A DNA stretch of 50,079 nucleotides from assembly GCA_944385055.1 (NCBI GenBank), contig CALWVT010000008.1, forward strand, positions 1-50,079, given 5' to 3'. The stretch is from an uncultured Clostridia bacterium. GTDB lineage: Bacteria > Bacillota > Clostridia > Oscillospirales > Acutalibacteraceae. The notes beneath the pieces are model-generated. The model did no database searches. It was not told the DNA's origin and saw nothing but the letters and a program-made list of their open reading frames with translations. A program made the translations under genes and the position numbers. Shown here in pieces: positions 42,326-50,079 of this stretch (its first letter is position 1; the number at the start of each line of letters is the position of its first letter).

Positions 42326-43750
42326 ATGAAAAAACGGCTCCTCTGCTTCTTCCTGGCGGCCTTTACCGCCTTTTCCGTATGGACGGCGCCGGCCGCGGCC
42401 GCGGACGTCACGGCTTCCACGGCTTCCCAGACCAGCGAAAGCGGGACGGCGAGTTCCGAATCGCCGGTGTCTTCCGAATATGTGCCCGTGCAGAACAGCG
42501 ACGCCACCTATACGCCCGATTTCAACGTCGGCAGCACCGCCGCGCTCTTGATGAGCCTCGATACCGGCACGGTGCTCTACAGCAAAAATGCCGACCAGAA
42601 AATGTACCCCGCGTCCACGACGAAAATCATGACGTATATGGTCGTCATGGACCACGTCACGAACGTCGATACGGAGACCGTCACGTATACCGAAGAGATG
42701 GAATCCGTGATTGAGGGCACCGGCAGCTCGGTCGCGGGCATGGAGGTCGGCGACGTGTTTACGGTCCACCAGCTGCTCTACTGCATGATGGTGCCGTCCG
42801 GCAACGACGCGGCCGTCATGCTCGCAAGCTACGTCGGCAACGGCGACCTCGACGCATTTGTGCAGATGATGAACGACAAGGCCGCCGAACTCGGCTGTGA
42901 GAACACGCATTTCGCGAATCCGGACGGCCTGCATGACCCGGACCATTACACGACCGCGCGCGATATGGCGAAAATCACGCAGGCGGCGCTTTCCTATAAT
43001 TATTTCCAGGAGATCGTCAACACGACGACGTATTATGCGACGCCGCAGAACCGCCCGGACGTCAGCCGCATGCTCTCGACGACGAACTACTTAATCGACC
43101 GCAACCAGCAGGGCCAGCAGTACTGGTATCAATACGCGCGCGGCGTCAAGACCGGCCACACCGACGAGGCCGGCCACTGTTTGGTATCGACGGCCGTCGC
43201 GGAGGGGCAGTCGTACTTATGCGTCGTGATGGGCGACTTTACGGGCAACCGCTGCGATATGACGGACACGCGGAGCCTGTACCGCTGGGCGTACCGGAAT
43301 TTTCAATTAAAGAAGGTCGCGAGCGCCAACATGCCCGTCGGGGAAGTGAAGCTCGCCTACGCGTGGAACCAGGATACCCTGCAGTATGAGCCGGAGACGG
43401 ACGTCTCGGCTGTCCTGCCGAACGATGTGGCGGCGTCGAGCGTCGTGCTTACGCCGAGCCTGCCCGACGAGGTCGAGGCGCCCGTGCAGAAGGGCCAGGT
43501 TATCGGCACGGCGACGCTCATGTATGCGAACCAGACGCTCGCGACGGTCAACCTTGTCGCGTCGGAGAGCGTCGAACGCAGCCAGGTCGTCTATTCGGCG
43601 AACACGATTGGGGAGATTTTGACGTCGCCGTGGTTTATTCTGATCGGCTCGGTCATTTTGCTGCTTGTTGTGATTTATATCATTCTCGCGCTGATTTACA
43701 GCCGCAACAAGCGCAACATGAAGAAGGTTAAGAAGTATAAAGATTTTTAA
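42326..43750 (+). CDS. dacF: D-alanyl-D-alanine carboxypeptidase (penicillin-binding protein 5/6 type)
   Basis: 474 residues. Signal peptide MKKRLLCFFLAAFTAFSVW, then the serine peptidase domain with YPASTTKIMTYM (active Ser in S-T-T-K), VPSGNDAAVML (S-G-N) and VKTGHTDEAG (K-T-G). It trims the terminal D-Ala from peptidoglycan stems outside the membrane. A β-rich PBP5 C-terminal domain follows, then a C-terminal membrane helix (WFILIGSVILLLVVIYIILA) and a basic cytoplasmic tail. ATG 42326 is chosen for its signal peptide; the ribosome site (GGGGGCG) is modest. It stands alone between repeat pairs. Confidence 0.94.
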   Translation: MKKRLLCFFLAAFTAFSVWTAPAAAADVTASTASQTSESGTASSESPVSSEYVPVQNSDATYTPDFNVGSTAALLMSLDTGTVLYSKNADQKMYPASTTKIMTYMVVMDHVTNVDTETVTYTEEMESVIEGTGSSVAGMEVGDVFTVHQLLYCMMVPSGNDAAVMLASYVGNGDLDAFVQMMNDKAAELGCENTHFANPDGLHDPDHYTTARDMAKITQAALSYNYFQEIVNTTTYYATPQNRPDVSRMLSTTNYLIDRNQQGQQYWYQYARGVKTGHTDEAGHCLVSTAVAEGQSYLCVVMGDFTGNRCDMTDTRSLYRWAYRNFQLKKVASANMPVGEVKLAYAWNQDTLQYEPETDVSAVLPNDVAASSVVLTPSLPDEVEAPVQKGQVIGTATLMYANQTLATVNLVASESVERSQVVYSANTIGEILTSPWFILIGSVILLLVVIYIILALIYSRNKRNMKKVKKYKDF

Positions 43751-43763
43751 GTTTTCATGCTTT

Positions 43764-43797
43764 TTGAAAGAGGGGCTTTCGGGCCTCTCTTTTTCTT
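43764..43797 (+). terminator. Terminator of dacF
   Basis: AAAGAGG and CCTCTC arms around GGCTTTCGGG, then TTTTTCTTTTT. Confidence 0.8.
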
Positions 43798-44180
43798 TTT
43801 GGGGCTTAGCCGCCCCGGAGGCTTTTTTGATAGTTTGCAGGCTTGCTGCCTGCGGGGCTGATGCTTCTATTTGTGGGCTTAGCCGCCCGGGGGCCTTTTC
43901 TGCCCGTTGGCTTTTCTTATCCCCTTTGCGCCTATTAAAATTTTAAGTTTTCCCTTCGACGCGCTCAGGCCGCGCGGGGGCCCCTACTTTTCTGCTCCTG
44001 CAGAAAAGTAGGCAAAAGAGCAGGCTCAAGGGGGCCCTTCGCCCCCTTGAGAATCCCTCCGCTTGCCTTCGCGCTAGAGTGCCTTCGGCACAACCGCGCG
44101 AGGGGACAGCGGAACTCCTCGCTCCTTCGGAGCTGGAGCTTCCGCGCTAGACTTGCTTAGGCGTTGCCGTTTTGCTAGAC
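43798..44180 (-). repeat. Structured intergenic repeat, copy E4 (subtype B)
   Basis: Minus-oriented copy after dacF. By plus-strand position: tail hairpins (GGGGC/GCCCC near 43801, GCAGGC/GCCTGC near 43838), CTTCGACGCGCTC, H1 (CCTACTTTTCTGC 43983-43995, complement 44000-44012), H2 (CTCAAGGGGGC 44025-44035, GCCCCCTTGAG 44041-44051), H3 (GTGCC 44079-44083, GGCAC 44087-44091), H4 (GCTCC-TTC-GGAGC near 44131-44143). Confidence 0.85.
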
Positions 44181-44385
44181 TTTTGGCTGGTTCCATGCGC
44201 GTTCGCGCATGATCGGTGGGCTTTGGCTTGGCTTTTTTGTTTTTGTTTGACTTTCGGCTTTAGCCCATGCGCTGCTTCGCTGCGCGCATGATGGGCGGGC
44301 TTTGCTTTGACTTTTTGTTTTTGTTAGACTTTTGGCTTATCCCATACGCATTCGCGCATGATAAGTCATAGAAGTGAAATTTTTA
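44180..44385. repeat. Tandem units in the centre of pair E4/E5
   Basis: Three approximate units of about 80 bp, each with a CATGCGC/GCGCATG-type hairpin (one enlarged to CATGCGC-TGCTTCGCTGC-GCGCATG) followed by GGCTTTG and a T-rich GACTTTTTGTTTTTGTT-like run. A shorter version occupies the centre of pair E2/E3 (41740-41845). No gene. Confidence 0.75.
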
Positions 44386-44389
44386 GCTT

Positions 44390-44800
44390 GCTGTCCGTAA
44401 ACCAGGCGCGCACGCGCCTGAAACCCAAAAATCTAGCGCGGAAGCTCCAGCTCCGAAGCGGCGAGGAGTTCCGCCGTTCCCTCGCGCGGTTGTGCCGAAG
44501 GCACTCTAGCGCGAACGCAGGGGGAATCCCAAAGGGGGCGCAGCCCTCTTTGGCCAGTCTTTGCCTACTTTCTGCTGGCCAGAAAGTAGGGGCCCCCGCG
44601 CGGCCTGAGCGCGTCGAAGGAATCAACTAGAATTTTAATAGGCGGAAAGAGGGTAAACAAAGCCCCGCAAGCGCAGCCTGCAAATTGACCTCCGAGCGCG
44701 TCGAAGGGAAAATGGAGAAGTTTCATAGGCGTAAAAGGGATCAATAAAGTCCCCGGCAGAAAAGCCCAGGGGTCGCCGAAACCCCAAAAAATAAAAAAAG
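44390..44800 (+). repeat. Structured intergenic repeat, copy E5 (subtype A)
   Basis: Plus-oriented partner of E4. H4 (GCTCC-GAA-GCGGC, the one copy where this stem has an uncompensated mismatch), H3 (GTGCC 44492-44496, GGCAC 44500-44504), H2 near 44528-44552, H1 (CCTACTTTCTG 44564-44574, CAGAAAGTAGG 44580-44590), then two tail units beginning GCGCGTCGAAGG (~44611 and ~44697). It ends just before the rplJ promoter. Confidence 0.85.
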
Positions 44801-44802
44801 CC

Positions 44803-44831
44803 TTGACAACCACCGCGAAAGCGGTTATAAT
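44803..44831 (+). promoter_or_regulatory. Promoter of rplJL
   Basis: Perfect TTGACA (44803-44808), 17-bp spacer, perfect TATAAT (44826-44831): the only fully consensus promoter with a 17-bp spacer seen here. The spacer contains CCGCGAAAGCGG. Confidence 0.95.
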
Positions 44832-44837
44832 AATCTA

Positions 44838-44985
44838 CGCTGTTCCAAAGACAGCAGGTGCATCTAAATGCGCAAAGGGGTCTCCCGCCTGCCGAGGAAT
44901 GCGGAAATCAGAACGTGCGCCGCAAAGCGCCCGAGAAGTAGAATTTCTGCCTTTCCTCCGGTATTGGGGGAAAGGCTTTTTTGTT
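44838..44985 (+). promoter_or_regulatory. L10 leader RNA with terminator
   Basis: The leader contains TTCCAAAGACAGCAGGTG and later CCGCCTGCCGAGGAA, the paired conserved blocks of the Firmicute L10 leader, which binds the L10-L12 complex. A terminator follows: GCCTTTCCTCC (44949-44959), GGGGGAAAGGC (44966-44976), then TTTTTT. Excess L10-L12 should lower rplJL expression. Confidence 0.9.
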
Positions 44986-45027
44986 GAAGATTTGGTTTCG
45001 GGGAACGCCCCGTGGAGGTGAAATCAT

Positions 45028-45561
45028 TTGCCAAGTGAGAAAACACTGAACGCCAAAAAGCAGGCTGTCGCGGATCTTGCGGAAAAGATCAAGAACGCGA
45101 ACGTGGGCGTGCTCGTCGAGTACAAAGGCATCAACGTTGCCGACGACACCAAGCTGCGCAAGGAAATGCGTGAAGCTGGCGATTCCTATCAGGTCGTGAA
45201 GAACACGATGCTCAAGCGTGCGCTGGAGCAGGCCGGCATCGAAGGGCTCGACAGCCTTCTGGAAGGCAGCACGGCCCTCGCGCTGGGCGAAGATTACGTC
45301 AGCGCGCCGAAGGCACTGAAGAAGTACGCAGATACGAGCAAGACCTTTAAGATTAAAGGCGGCTTCGTAGACGGCGGCGCCGTGGACGCGGAAGGCGTCA
45401 AGGCGCTGGCAGATCTGCCGAGCAAGGAAGTCCTGGTGGCGACGGTCCTCGGCGGCTTGAATGCGCCGATCACCGGGTTTGTGCGCGTCTTGAACGGCAC
45501 GATCCAGGGCCTCGCAATTGCGCTGAACGCGATTGCCGAAAAGCAGTCCGCACAGGCATAA
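45028..45561 (+). CDS. rplJ: 50S ribosomal protein L10
   Basis: 177 residues. Base of the ribosomal stalk; anchors L7/L12 dimers. N-terminal rRNA-binding domain (AEKIKNANVGVLVEYKGINV) and C-terminal helical tail (RVLNGTIQGLAIALNAIAEK) that binds L12. TTG 45028 is the start, with GGAGGTG about 8 nt upstream. 64 bp before rplL. In most relatives it directly follows rplA; here it is separate with its own promoter. Confidence 0.97.
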   Translation: MPSEKTLNAKKQAVADLAEKIKNANVGVLVEYKGINVADDTKLRKEMREAGDSYQVVKNTMLKRALEQAGIEGLDSLLEGSTALALGEDYVSAPKALKKYADTSKTFKIKGGFVDGGAVDAEGVKALADLPSKEVLVATVLGGLNAPITGFVRVLNGTIQGLAIALNAIAEKQSAQA

Positions 45562-45625
45562 GAAGATGCCCGCAAAGACGGGCAGCGTAAAAAACGAATG
45601 AAATCGACATGTTGGAGGTATTACA

Positions 45626-46006
45626 ATGTCTGAGAAAGTTGAAAAGCTGGTTGAAGAAGTAAAGGGCATGACCGTTCTCGAGCTGAGCGAACTGGTGAAG
45701 GCTCTGGAAGAGGAATTCGGCGTTTCCGCTGCGGCTCCGGTCGCTGTCGCTGCTGCTCCGGCAGCCGGCGGTGCTGCTCCGGCTGCAGAAGAGAAGACGG
45801 AGTTCGACGTTGTCCTGAAGTCGCCGGGCGCAAGCAAGATCCCGGTCATCAAGGTTGTCCGCGAGATCACGGGCCTGGGCCTGAAGGAAGCCAAGGCGCT
45901 CGTCGACGGCGCTCCGAAGGCTGTCAAGGAAGGCGTCTCCCAGGAGGAGGCCGATTCCATCGCTGCAAAGCTGAAGGAAGCCGGCGCAGAGGTCGAAGTG
46001 AAGTAA
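45626..46006 (+). CDS. rplL: 50S ribosomal protein L7/L12
   Basis: 126 residues. N-terminal dimerisation domain ([20 protein letters not shown]), Ala-rich hinge ([18 protein letters not shown]) and C-terminal factor-binding domain ([20 protein letters not shown]). Recruits translation GTPases. TTGGAGG lies about 8 nt before ATG 45626. A strong terminator follows, and rpoB, often the next gene, is not in this window. Confidence 0.98.
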   Translation: MSEKVEKLVEEVKGMTVLELSELVKALEEEFGVSAAAPVAVAAAPAAGGAAPAAEEKTEFDVVLKSPGASKIPVIKVVREITGLGLKEAKALVDGAPKAVKEGVSQEEADSIAAKLKEAGAEVEVK

Positions 46007-46036
46007 GAAGTTCTCATCGAGAGGGCTTTTTGGGAA

Positions 46037-46080
46037 GGGCAGAACCGCTTTTTGAAAAAGGGTTCTGCCCTTCTTTTTTT
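46037..46080 (+). terminator. Terminator of rplJL
   Basis: GGGCAGAACC (46037-46046) and GGTTCTGCCC (46061-46070), then TTCTTTTTTT. Confidence 0.93.
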
Positions 46081-46084
46081 GTTT

Positions 46085-46320
46085 AGGAACTGCGCTCGGT
46101 GGGGCGGAAACTCCTCGCTCCTTCGGAGCTGGAGCTTCTGCGGATGGATTTGCAAAGGCTTCGAAAAGGATCTTCTCTTTTCTTGAAATTACCTTTGAAA
46201 AGCCACACCTGGCGGTGTGCCTTTTCTTGAAGGTCCTACTTTCTGCTCCTGCAGAAAGTAGCAAAGACAGGCCAAAGGGGCTCAACCCCTTTGGAATCCC
46301 ACGGTTGGAGTTTCCCTGAA
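46085..46320. repeat. Degenerate, rearranged repeat copy E6
   Basis: Parts of the element in a different order: H4 first (CTCC-TC-GCTCC-TTC-GGAGC near 46110-46133), then H1 (CTACTTTCTGC 46236-46246, GCAGAAAGTAG 46251-46261), then H2 (CCAAAGGGG near 46272, CCCCTTTGG near 46286-46294). H1 combines the short arm of subtype A with the TCCT loop of subtype B. H3 is missing. No gene is present. Confidence 0.7.
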
Positions 46321-46345
46321 AACATAAATTTCCGCACGAAAGCGG

Positions 46346-46375
46346 TTGACAAACGTGGGCGTTTGGTGGTATGCT
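46346..46375 (+). promoter_or_regulatory. Promoter of the thrS T-box transcript
   Basis: Perfect TTGACA (46346-46351), 18-bp spacer, TATGCT (46370-46375). Confidence 0.85.
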
Positions 46376-46381
46376 TCTATC

Positions 46382-46660
46382 GATCCAAAAAAACGGATAT
46401 CTGAAAACGTTGATGAGGAAGCCTGGCATCCCTCTGCGCCAGAGAGCCGGCGCCGCGGCTGAAAGCGCCCGCCGCAGAGCGTGCCAACAGGTGACCACCT
46501 CGGAGTGCGCGCCGAAAGAAGGCGTGCCGGCACAGGGCCCCGTTATAGGCCCCAAATGAGATGCGCCACAAAGGGGTTCTCCGATGGGGCGTAATCTGGG
46601 TGGAACCGCGAGACTAGAACGCATTGGCCTTGCCCCAGTGTTGGGGCAGGGCCTTTTTTG
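46382..46660 (+). promoter_or_regulatory. T-box riboswitch, threonine-specific, upstream of thrS
   Basis: Stem I with GAGGAAG and AGAGA motifs, specifier ACC at 46494-46496 (Thr) followed by A, and the T-box consensus AATCTGGGTGGAACCGCG at 46593-46610. The terminator is GGCCTTGCCCCA/TGGGGCAGGGCC (46626-46653) plus six Ts. Uncharged tRNA-Thr should allow read-through into thrS. Confidence 0.95.
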
Positions 46661-46716
46661 GCTTTTGCCCCCAAGAAACACCCCCGCCGGGGAATTTTCA
46701 AAAAGGAGCGTTTCCA

Positions 46717-48627
46717 ATGATCCAAGTAAAACTCAAAGACGACGTCCGCACGTATGAAGCAGGCGTCACCGTTTACGAAGTCGCGCAGAGCATCGGCGCG
46801 GGCCTTGCGAAGGCGGCCTGTGCCGGGCGCGTCGACGGCGAAGCGGTGGACCTGCGCACGAAGCTCGACCACGACTGCACGGTGGAGATTTTGACGTTTG
46901 ATTCCACCGAAGGCAAGCACGCATACTGGCACACGACCGCGCACATCATGGCGCAGGCCGTGCAGCATTTGTTCCCCGACGCGAAGTTCGCGATCGGTCC
47001 CGCGATTGAAAACGGCTTTTACTACGATTTTGACCTGCCCCGCACGCTCACGCCGGAGGATATGGACGCGATTGAGAAGGAAATGAAGGCGATCATCAAG
47101 GCCGACATCCCGCTCGAGCGCATCGAGATGCCCGCCGACGAGGCGCTGAAATTGATGGAGGAAAAGCACCAGGATTATAAGGTCGAATTGATCCAGGAGC
47201 ACAGCGGCAAGGGCGAGAAAATCAGCTTCTATGAGCAGGGCGATTACATTGACCTGTGTGCCGGGCCGCATCTGATGCGCACGGGGCAGGTTAAGGCCGT
47301 GAAGCTCACGAACTGCACGGGCGCTTACTGGCGCGCCGACGCGAACAACAAGATGCTCCAGCGCGTGTATGGCATCTCGTTCCCGAAAACGTCGCAGCTC
47401 GAGGACTACCTGCACATGCTCGAAGAGGCGAAAAAGCGCGACCACCGCAAGTTGGGCCGCGAGCTCGAACTGTTTACGATTATGGAGGAGGGCCCGGGCT
47501 TCCCGTTCTTCCTGCCGAAGGGCATGATTTTAAAGAACCTCTTGCTCGACTACTGGCGCGAGGTCCACAAGAAGGCCGGTTACCAGGAAATCAGCACGCC
47601 GGTGATTTTGAGCCGCAAGCTCTGGGAGCGCAGCGGCCACTGGGATCATTATAAGGAGAATATGTACACGACCGTCATCGACGGCGAGGATTATGCGATT
47701 AAGCCGATGAACTGCCCGGGCGGCATGCTCGTGTATAAGACGAAGATGCGCTCGTATAAGGACCTGCCGCTGCGCATGGGCGAGATCGGCCTTGTGCACC
47801 GCCATGAGCTTTCCGGCGCGCTGCACGGGCTGATGCGTGTGCGCTGCTTTAACCAGGACGACGCGCACATCTTCATGACGCCCGAACAGATGAAGGACGA
47901 GATTAAGGGCGTCGTGAAATTAATCGACAGCGTCTATAAGACGTTCGGCTTCCCGTACCACATCGAGCTTTCGACGATGCCGGAGGACCACATGGGCGAC
48001 GAGGCGACGTGGGAGAACGCGACGAACGTGCTGCGCGAGGCGATCACGGAGCTCGGTTACGACTACGACGTCAACGAGGGCGACGGCGCGTTCTACGGCC
48101 CGAAGCTCGACTTCCATCTGCAGGACTGCTTGGGGCGCACGTGGCAGTGCGGCACGATCCAGCTCGACTTCCAGCTGCCGGAGCGCTTTGAGCTCGAATA
48201 TATCGGCGCGGACGGCCAGAAGCACCGCCCGGTCATGATCCACCGCGTCGTGTTCGGTTCGGTGGAGCGCTTCATCGGCATTTTGACCGAGCATTTCGCG
48301 GGCGCGTTCCCGCTGTGGCTGTCGCCGGTGCAGGTGCAGGTGCTGCCGATTGCGGAGCGCCACCACGCCTACGCCGAGCAGCTGCGCGACATGCTCGAGA
48401 GCGCGGGGCTGCGCGTCGAAGTCGACGAGCGCAGCGAGAAGATCGGCTATAAGATCCGCGAGGCACAGCTGCAGAAGACGCCGTACATGCTCGTCATCGG
48501 CGACAAGGAAATGGCAGACCAGAACGTTTCCGTGCGTCACCGCAAGGCGGGCGACCTCGGCGCGATGTCCGTGAACGATTTCATCGACCGCCTGCACGAG
48601 GAAGTCGCGCAGAAGGCGCGGGATTAA
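46717..48627 (+). CDS. thrS: Threonyl-tRNA synthetase
   Basis: 636 residues, class II synthetase. Order: TGS domain (VKLKDDVRTYEAGVTVYEVA), editing domain with HTTAHIMAQAVQ and the CAGPHLMRTG block, catalytic core with zinc ligands in MNCPGGMLVY and later histidines, and the C-terminal anticodon-binding domain (VQVLPIAERHHAYAEQL). Charges tRNA-Thr and hydrolyses mischarged Ser-tRNA. ATG 46717 has AAAAGGAG 8 nt upstream; an upstream in-frame extension would start in the T-box terminator and is rejected. Confidence 0.97.
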   Translation: MIQVKLKDDVRTYEAGVTVYEVAQSIGAGLAKAACAGRVDGEAVDLRTKLDHDCTVEILTFDSTEGKHAYWHTTAHIMAQAVQHLFPDAKFAIGPAIENGFYYDFDLPRTLTPEDMDAIEKEMKAIIKADIPLERIEMPADEALKLMEEKHQDYKVELIQEHSGKGEKISFYEQGDYIDLCAGPHLMRTGQVKAVKLTNCTGAYWRADANNKMLQRVYGISFPKTSQLEDYLHMLEEAKKRDHRKLGRELELFTIMEEGPGFPFFLPKGMILKNLLLDYWREVHKKAGYQEISTPVILSRKLWERSGHWDHYKENMYTTVIDGEDYAIKPMNCPGGMLVYKTKMRSYKDLPLRMGEIGLVHRHELSGALHGLMRVRCFNQDDAHIFMTPEQMKDEIKGVVKLIDSVYKTFGFPYHIELSTMPEDHMGDEATWENATNVLREAITELGYDYDVNEGDGAFYGPKLDFHLQDCLGRTWQCGTIQLDFQLPERFELEYIGADGQKHRPVMIHRVVFGSVERFIGILTEHFAGAFPLWLSPVQVQVLPIAERHHAYAEQLRDMLESAGLRVEVDERSEKIGYKIREAQLQKTPYMLVIGDKEMADQNVSVRHRKAGDLGAMSVNDFIDRLHEEVAQKARD

Positions 48628-48681
48628 GTGAAAACGCCGGGCGCACAGCGGCGTGCACCCGGATAGAAAGGGGGAGGCTTT

Positions 48682-49449
48682 TTGCGGCTCTTTGCAATTG
48701 GGGACGTTGTGGGCAGCGTGGGCTGCCGGTTCCTGCGGGAAAAGCTGCCTGCCTTTAAACGGTACAAGGGCATCGACGTGGTCATTGCGAACGCGGAAAA
48801 CAGCGCGGACGGCAACGGCGTGACGGCGAAGTCGGTGCGCTATCTGCTCGACAGCGGCGTAGACCTTTTGACGGGCGGCAACCACAGCTTCCGCCGCCGC
48901 GAGACGTATGATCTTTACGACGAGTGCGAACAGCTTCTGCGCCCGGCGAATTTCCCATCCGGGGCGCCGGGACGCGGGTTTGCGGTGCTCGATTTCGGCC
49001 GTGTGCAGTTAGGGGTCTTAAACCTTCTGGGCACGGTGTATATGGAAGCGATGGACAACCCGTTTTACGCGGCGGATGCGCTTTTAAAGGACGCGCCGAA
49101 GATGACGGTGGTGGATTTCCACGCGGAAGCGACCGGCGAAAAGCGCAGCCTCGGGTATTATCTGGACGGGCGCGTCAGTGCGGTGTGGGGCACGCACACG
49201 CATGTACAGACATCGGACGCCTGTGTGCTGCCGAAGGGGACGGGGTATATTTCCGACCTCGGCATGACGGGCCCGGTGGAGTCGGTGCTCGGCGTGAAGC
49301 CGGAGCTGACGATTCAGAAGATGCGCACGAAGATGCCGGTGCGGTTTGCACTCGTACAGGAGGGGCCGATGAAATTAAACGGCTGCCTGTTTGACCTGGA
49401 CGAAAAAACGGGGCGGTGCAGATCTGCAGAAGCGGTGGAGCTTCGATGA
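48682..49449 (+). CDS. YmdB-type metallophosphoesterase
   Basis: 255 residues. Matches the TIGR00282/YmdB family of dinuclear-metal phosphoesterases: FAIGDVVGSVG, IANAENSADGNG, TGGNHSF, VDFHAEATGEK and WGTHTHVQTSD in order. In B. subtilis YmdB hydrolyses 2',3'-cyclic nucleotides and affects biofilm/motility choice; the substrate here is inferred from family. TTG 48682 is the start, with AAAGGGGGAGG 5 nt upstream. 54 bp after thrS with no terminator between, so possibly cotranscribed. Confidence 0.92.
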   Translation: MRLFAIGDVVGSVGCRFLREKLPAFKRYKGIDVVIANAENSADGNGVTAKSVRYLLDSGVDLLTGGNHSFRRRETYDLYDECEQLLRPANFPSGAPGRGFAVLDFGRVQLGVLNLLGTVYMEAMDNPFYAADALLKDAPKMTVVDFHAEATGEKRSLGYYLDGRVSAVWGTHTHVQTSDACVLPKGTGYISDLGMTGPVESVLGVKPELTIQKMRTKMPVRFALVQEGPMKLNGCLFDLDEKTGRCRSAEAVELR

Positions 49450-49484
49450 AAAGAAGGAGACGCTTTGTGTCTCCTTCTTTTCTA
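49449..49484 (+). terminator. Terminator after the YmdB-type gene
   Basis: AAAAGAAGGAGAC (49449-49461) and GTCTCCTTCTTTT (49469-49481), then CTATTTT. It starts at the last base of the stop codon. Confidence 0.93.
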
Positions 49485-49494
49485 TTTTCCTCTG

Positions 49495-50079
49495 GTTTTG
49501 CAGGCTTAGCCGCCTGCGGGGCACTTCGCAGGCCGCGGGCACCGTTTTTCTTTCTGAGAGCCTTTTGTTATCCCTTTTATGCCTATTAAATTTCTAATTT
49601 ATCCCCTTCGACGCGCTCGGGCCGCGCGGGGGCCCCTACTTTTCTGCTCCTGCAGAAAAGTAGGCAAAAGAGCAGGCACAAGGGGGCCCTTCGCCCCCTT
49701 GAGAATCCCCTCGCTTGCCTTCGCGCTGGCGCGTGCTTCGCACGCAATTCGCGCGAGGGGAGTGACGGAACTCCTAGCCGCTGCGCGGCAGGAGCTTCCG
49801 GGAGATTTGAGAAGGCGTTGCCCGCAAAGCCGTTTCGGACGCGGTCCCATGCGCGTGCGCGCATGATCGGCAGACGTTCCCTAATGGGGAACGCGGGGGC
49901 AAGGGGGCGAAGCCCCCAACAGGCGCGCATGACAAGCAAACTTTTCCCTTTGGGGAACATAGGGGGCAAGGGGGCGAAGCCCCCAACAGGCACGCGTGAT
50001 CGGCAAACGTTTCCCAATGGGGAACATAGGGGGCAAGGGGGCGCAGCCCCCACCCCGAAGCGGTGGAGGTGCGGCGGTT
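49495..50079 (-). repeat. Structured intergenic repeat, copy E7 (subtype B), continues past window end
   Basis: Minus-oriented copy. By plus-strand position: tail hairpin GCAGGC/GCCTGC near 49500, CTTCGACGCGCTC, H1 (CCTACTTTTCTGC 49635-49647, complement 49652-49664), H2 (CAAGGGGGC 49679-49687, GCCCCCTTG 49693-49701), H3 (GCGTGC 49731-49736, GCACGC 49740-49745), H4 (CTCCT-A-GCCGC-TGC-GCGGC-AGGAG near 49771-49794) and the centre hairpin CATGCGC near 49849. No gene to the window end. Confidence 0.85.
49876..50052. repeat. Tandem hairpin array, three units of 66-67 bp
   Basis: TGGGGAAC recurs at 49885, 49951 and 50018. Each unit holds a GTTCCC/GGGGAAC-type hairpin and a GGGGGCGAAGCCCCC hairpin, separated by AACAGGCGCGCATGA-like sequence. 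A single unit is present at about 41850-41895 in the centre of pair E2/E3. Confidence 0.85.

Noticed and set aside
41278-44800. Composite transposon with dacF as cargo between the repeat pairs
   Set aside because: No transposase gene, no target-site duplication visible, and the pairs also occur at other loci without matching partners. Kept only as a possible driver of rearrangement.

Overview
The window is GC-rich chromosome from a Gram-positive anaerobe of the Clostridia (Bacillota). An Oscillospirales/Ruminococcaceae-type gut bacterium is the most likely source, but the family is an inference. Supporting signs are T-box leaders on leuA and thrS, an L10 leader before rplJL, the GlgC/GlgD glycogen pair, DacF, a small Hol_Tox-like toxin peptide, strong purine-rich ribosome binding sites with several TTG/GTG starts, and standard TTGACA/TATAAT promoters with 17-18 bp spacers. 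No tRNA, rRNA, CRISPR array, transposase or prophage gene was recognised.

Layout. 1-708: structured intergenic repeat (copy E1) and a promoter. 709-5893: a MORN-repeat protein, a divergent PTS enzyme I-like protein and a peptide-binding lipoprotein. 6001-8795: a 35-aa minus-strand peptide, citrate synthase and a membrane protein. 8943-11396: a perfect 1.1-kb tandem duplication of gap with its promoter. 11647-17699: glycogen operon glgB-glgC-glgD-glgA. 17708-19718: small hypothetical gene, XRE regulator, histidine phosphatase. 19715-22979: T-box(Leu)-leuA-leuB. 22990-24360: an island with a putative type I toxin, three antitoxin-like RNA copies and an AT-richer orphan gene. 24463-31960: a minus-strand hypothetical gene, then ddl, murI, a DUF1934 gene, argS, a homocysteine methyltransferase-like gene, rsmA and a small membrane protein. 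32021-34541: rpmG-secE-nusG-rplK-rplA. 34717-41260, minus strand: sbcD-sbcC-response regulator-histidine kinase-PepSY lipoprotein. 41261-42215: repeat pair E2/E3. 42326-43750: dacF. 43800-44800: repeat pair E4/E5. 44803-46080: L10 leader, rplJ, rplL. 46085-46320: degenerate repeat E6. 46346-48627: T-box(Thr)-thrS. 48682-49449: YmdB-type phosphoesterase. 49495 to the end: repeat E7.

Functionally this is mostly housekeeping: central carbon flow (gap, citrate synthase), glycogen storage, leucine synthesis, cell wall precursors (ddl, murI, dacF), translation, and DNA end processing (sbcCD).

The most interesting material is non-coding. Seven copies of one multi-hairpin element lie between genes. 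The six intact copies fall into two subtypes: subtype A is always on the plus strand and subtype B always on the minus strand. They form head-to-head pairs of about 0.95-1.0 kb. Several hairpins change sequence between copies while keeping their pairing, which suggests selection on structure. The second point of interest is the toxin/antitoxin-RNA island at 22990-24360. The third is the identical gap duplication, with a perfect 26-bp palindrome in its spacer. All calls come from reading the sequence, without database searches.
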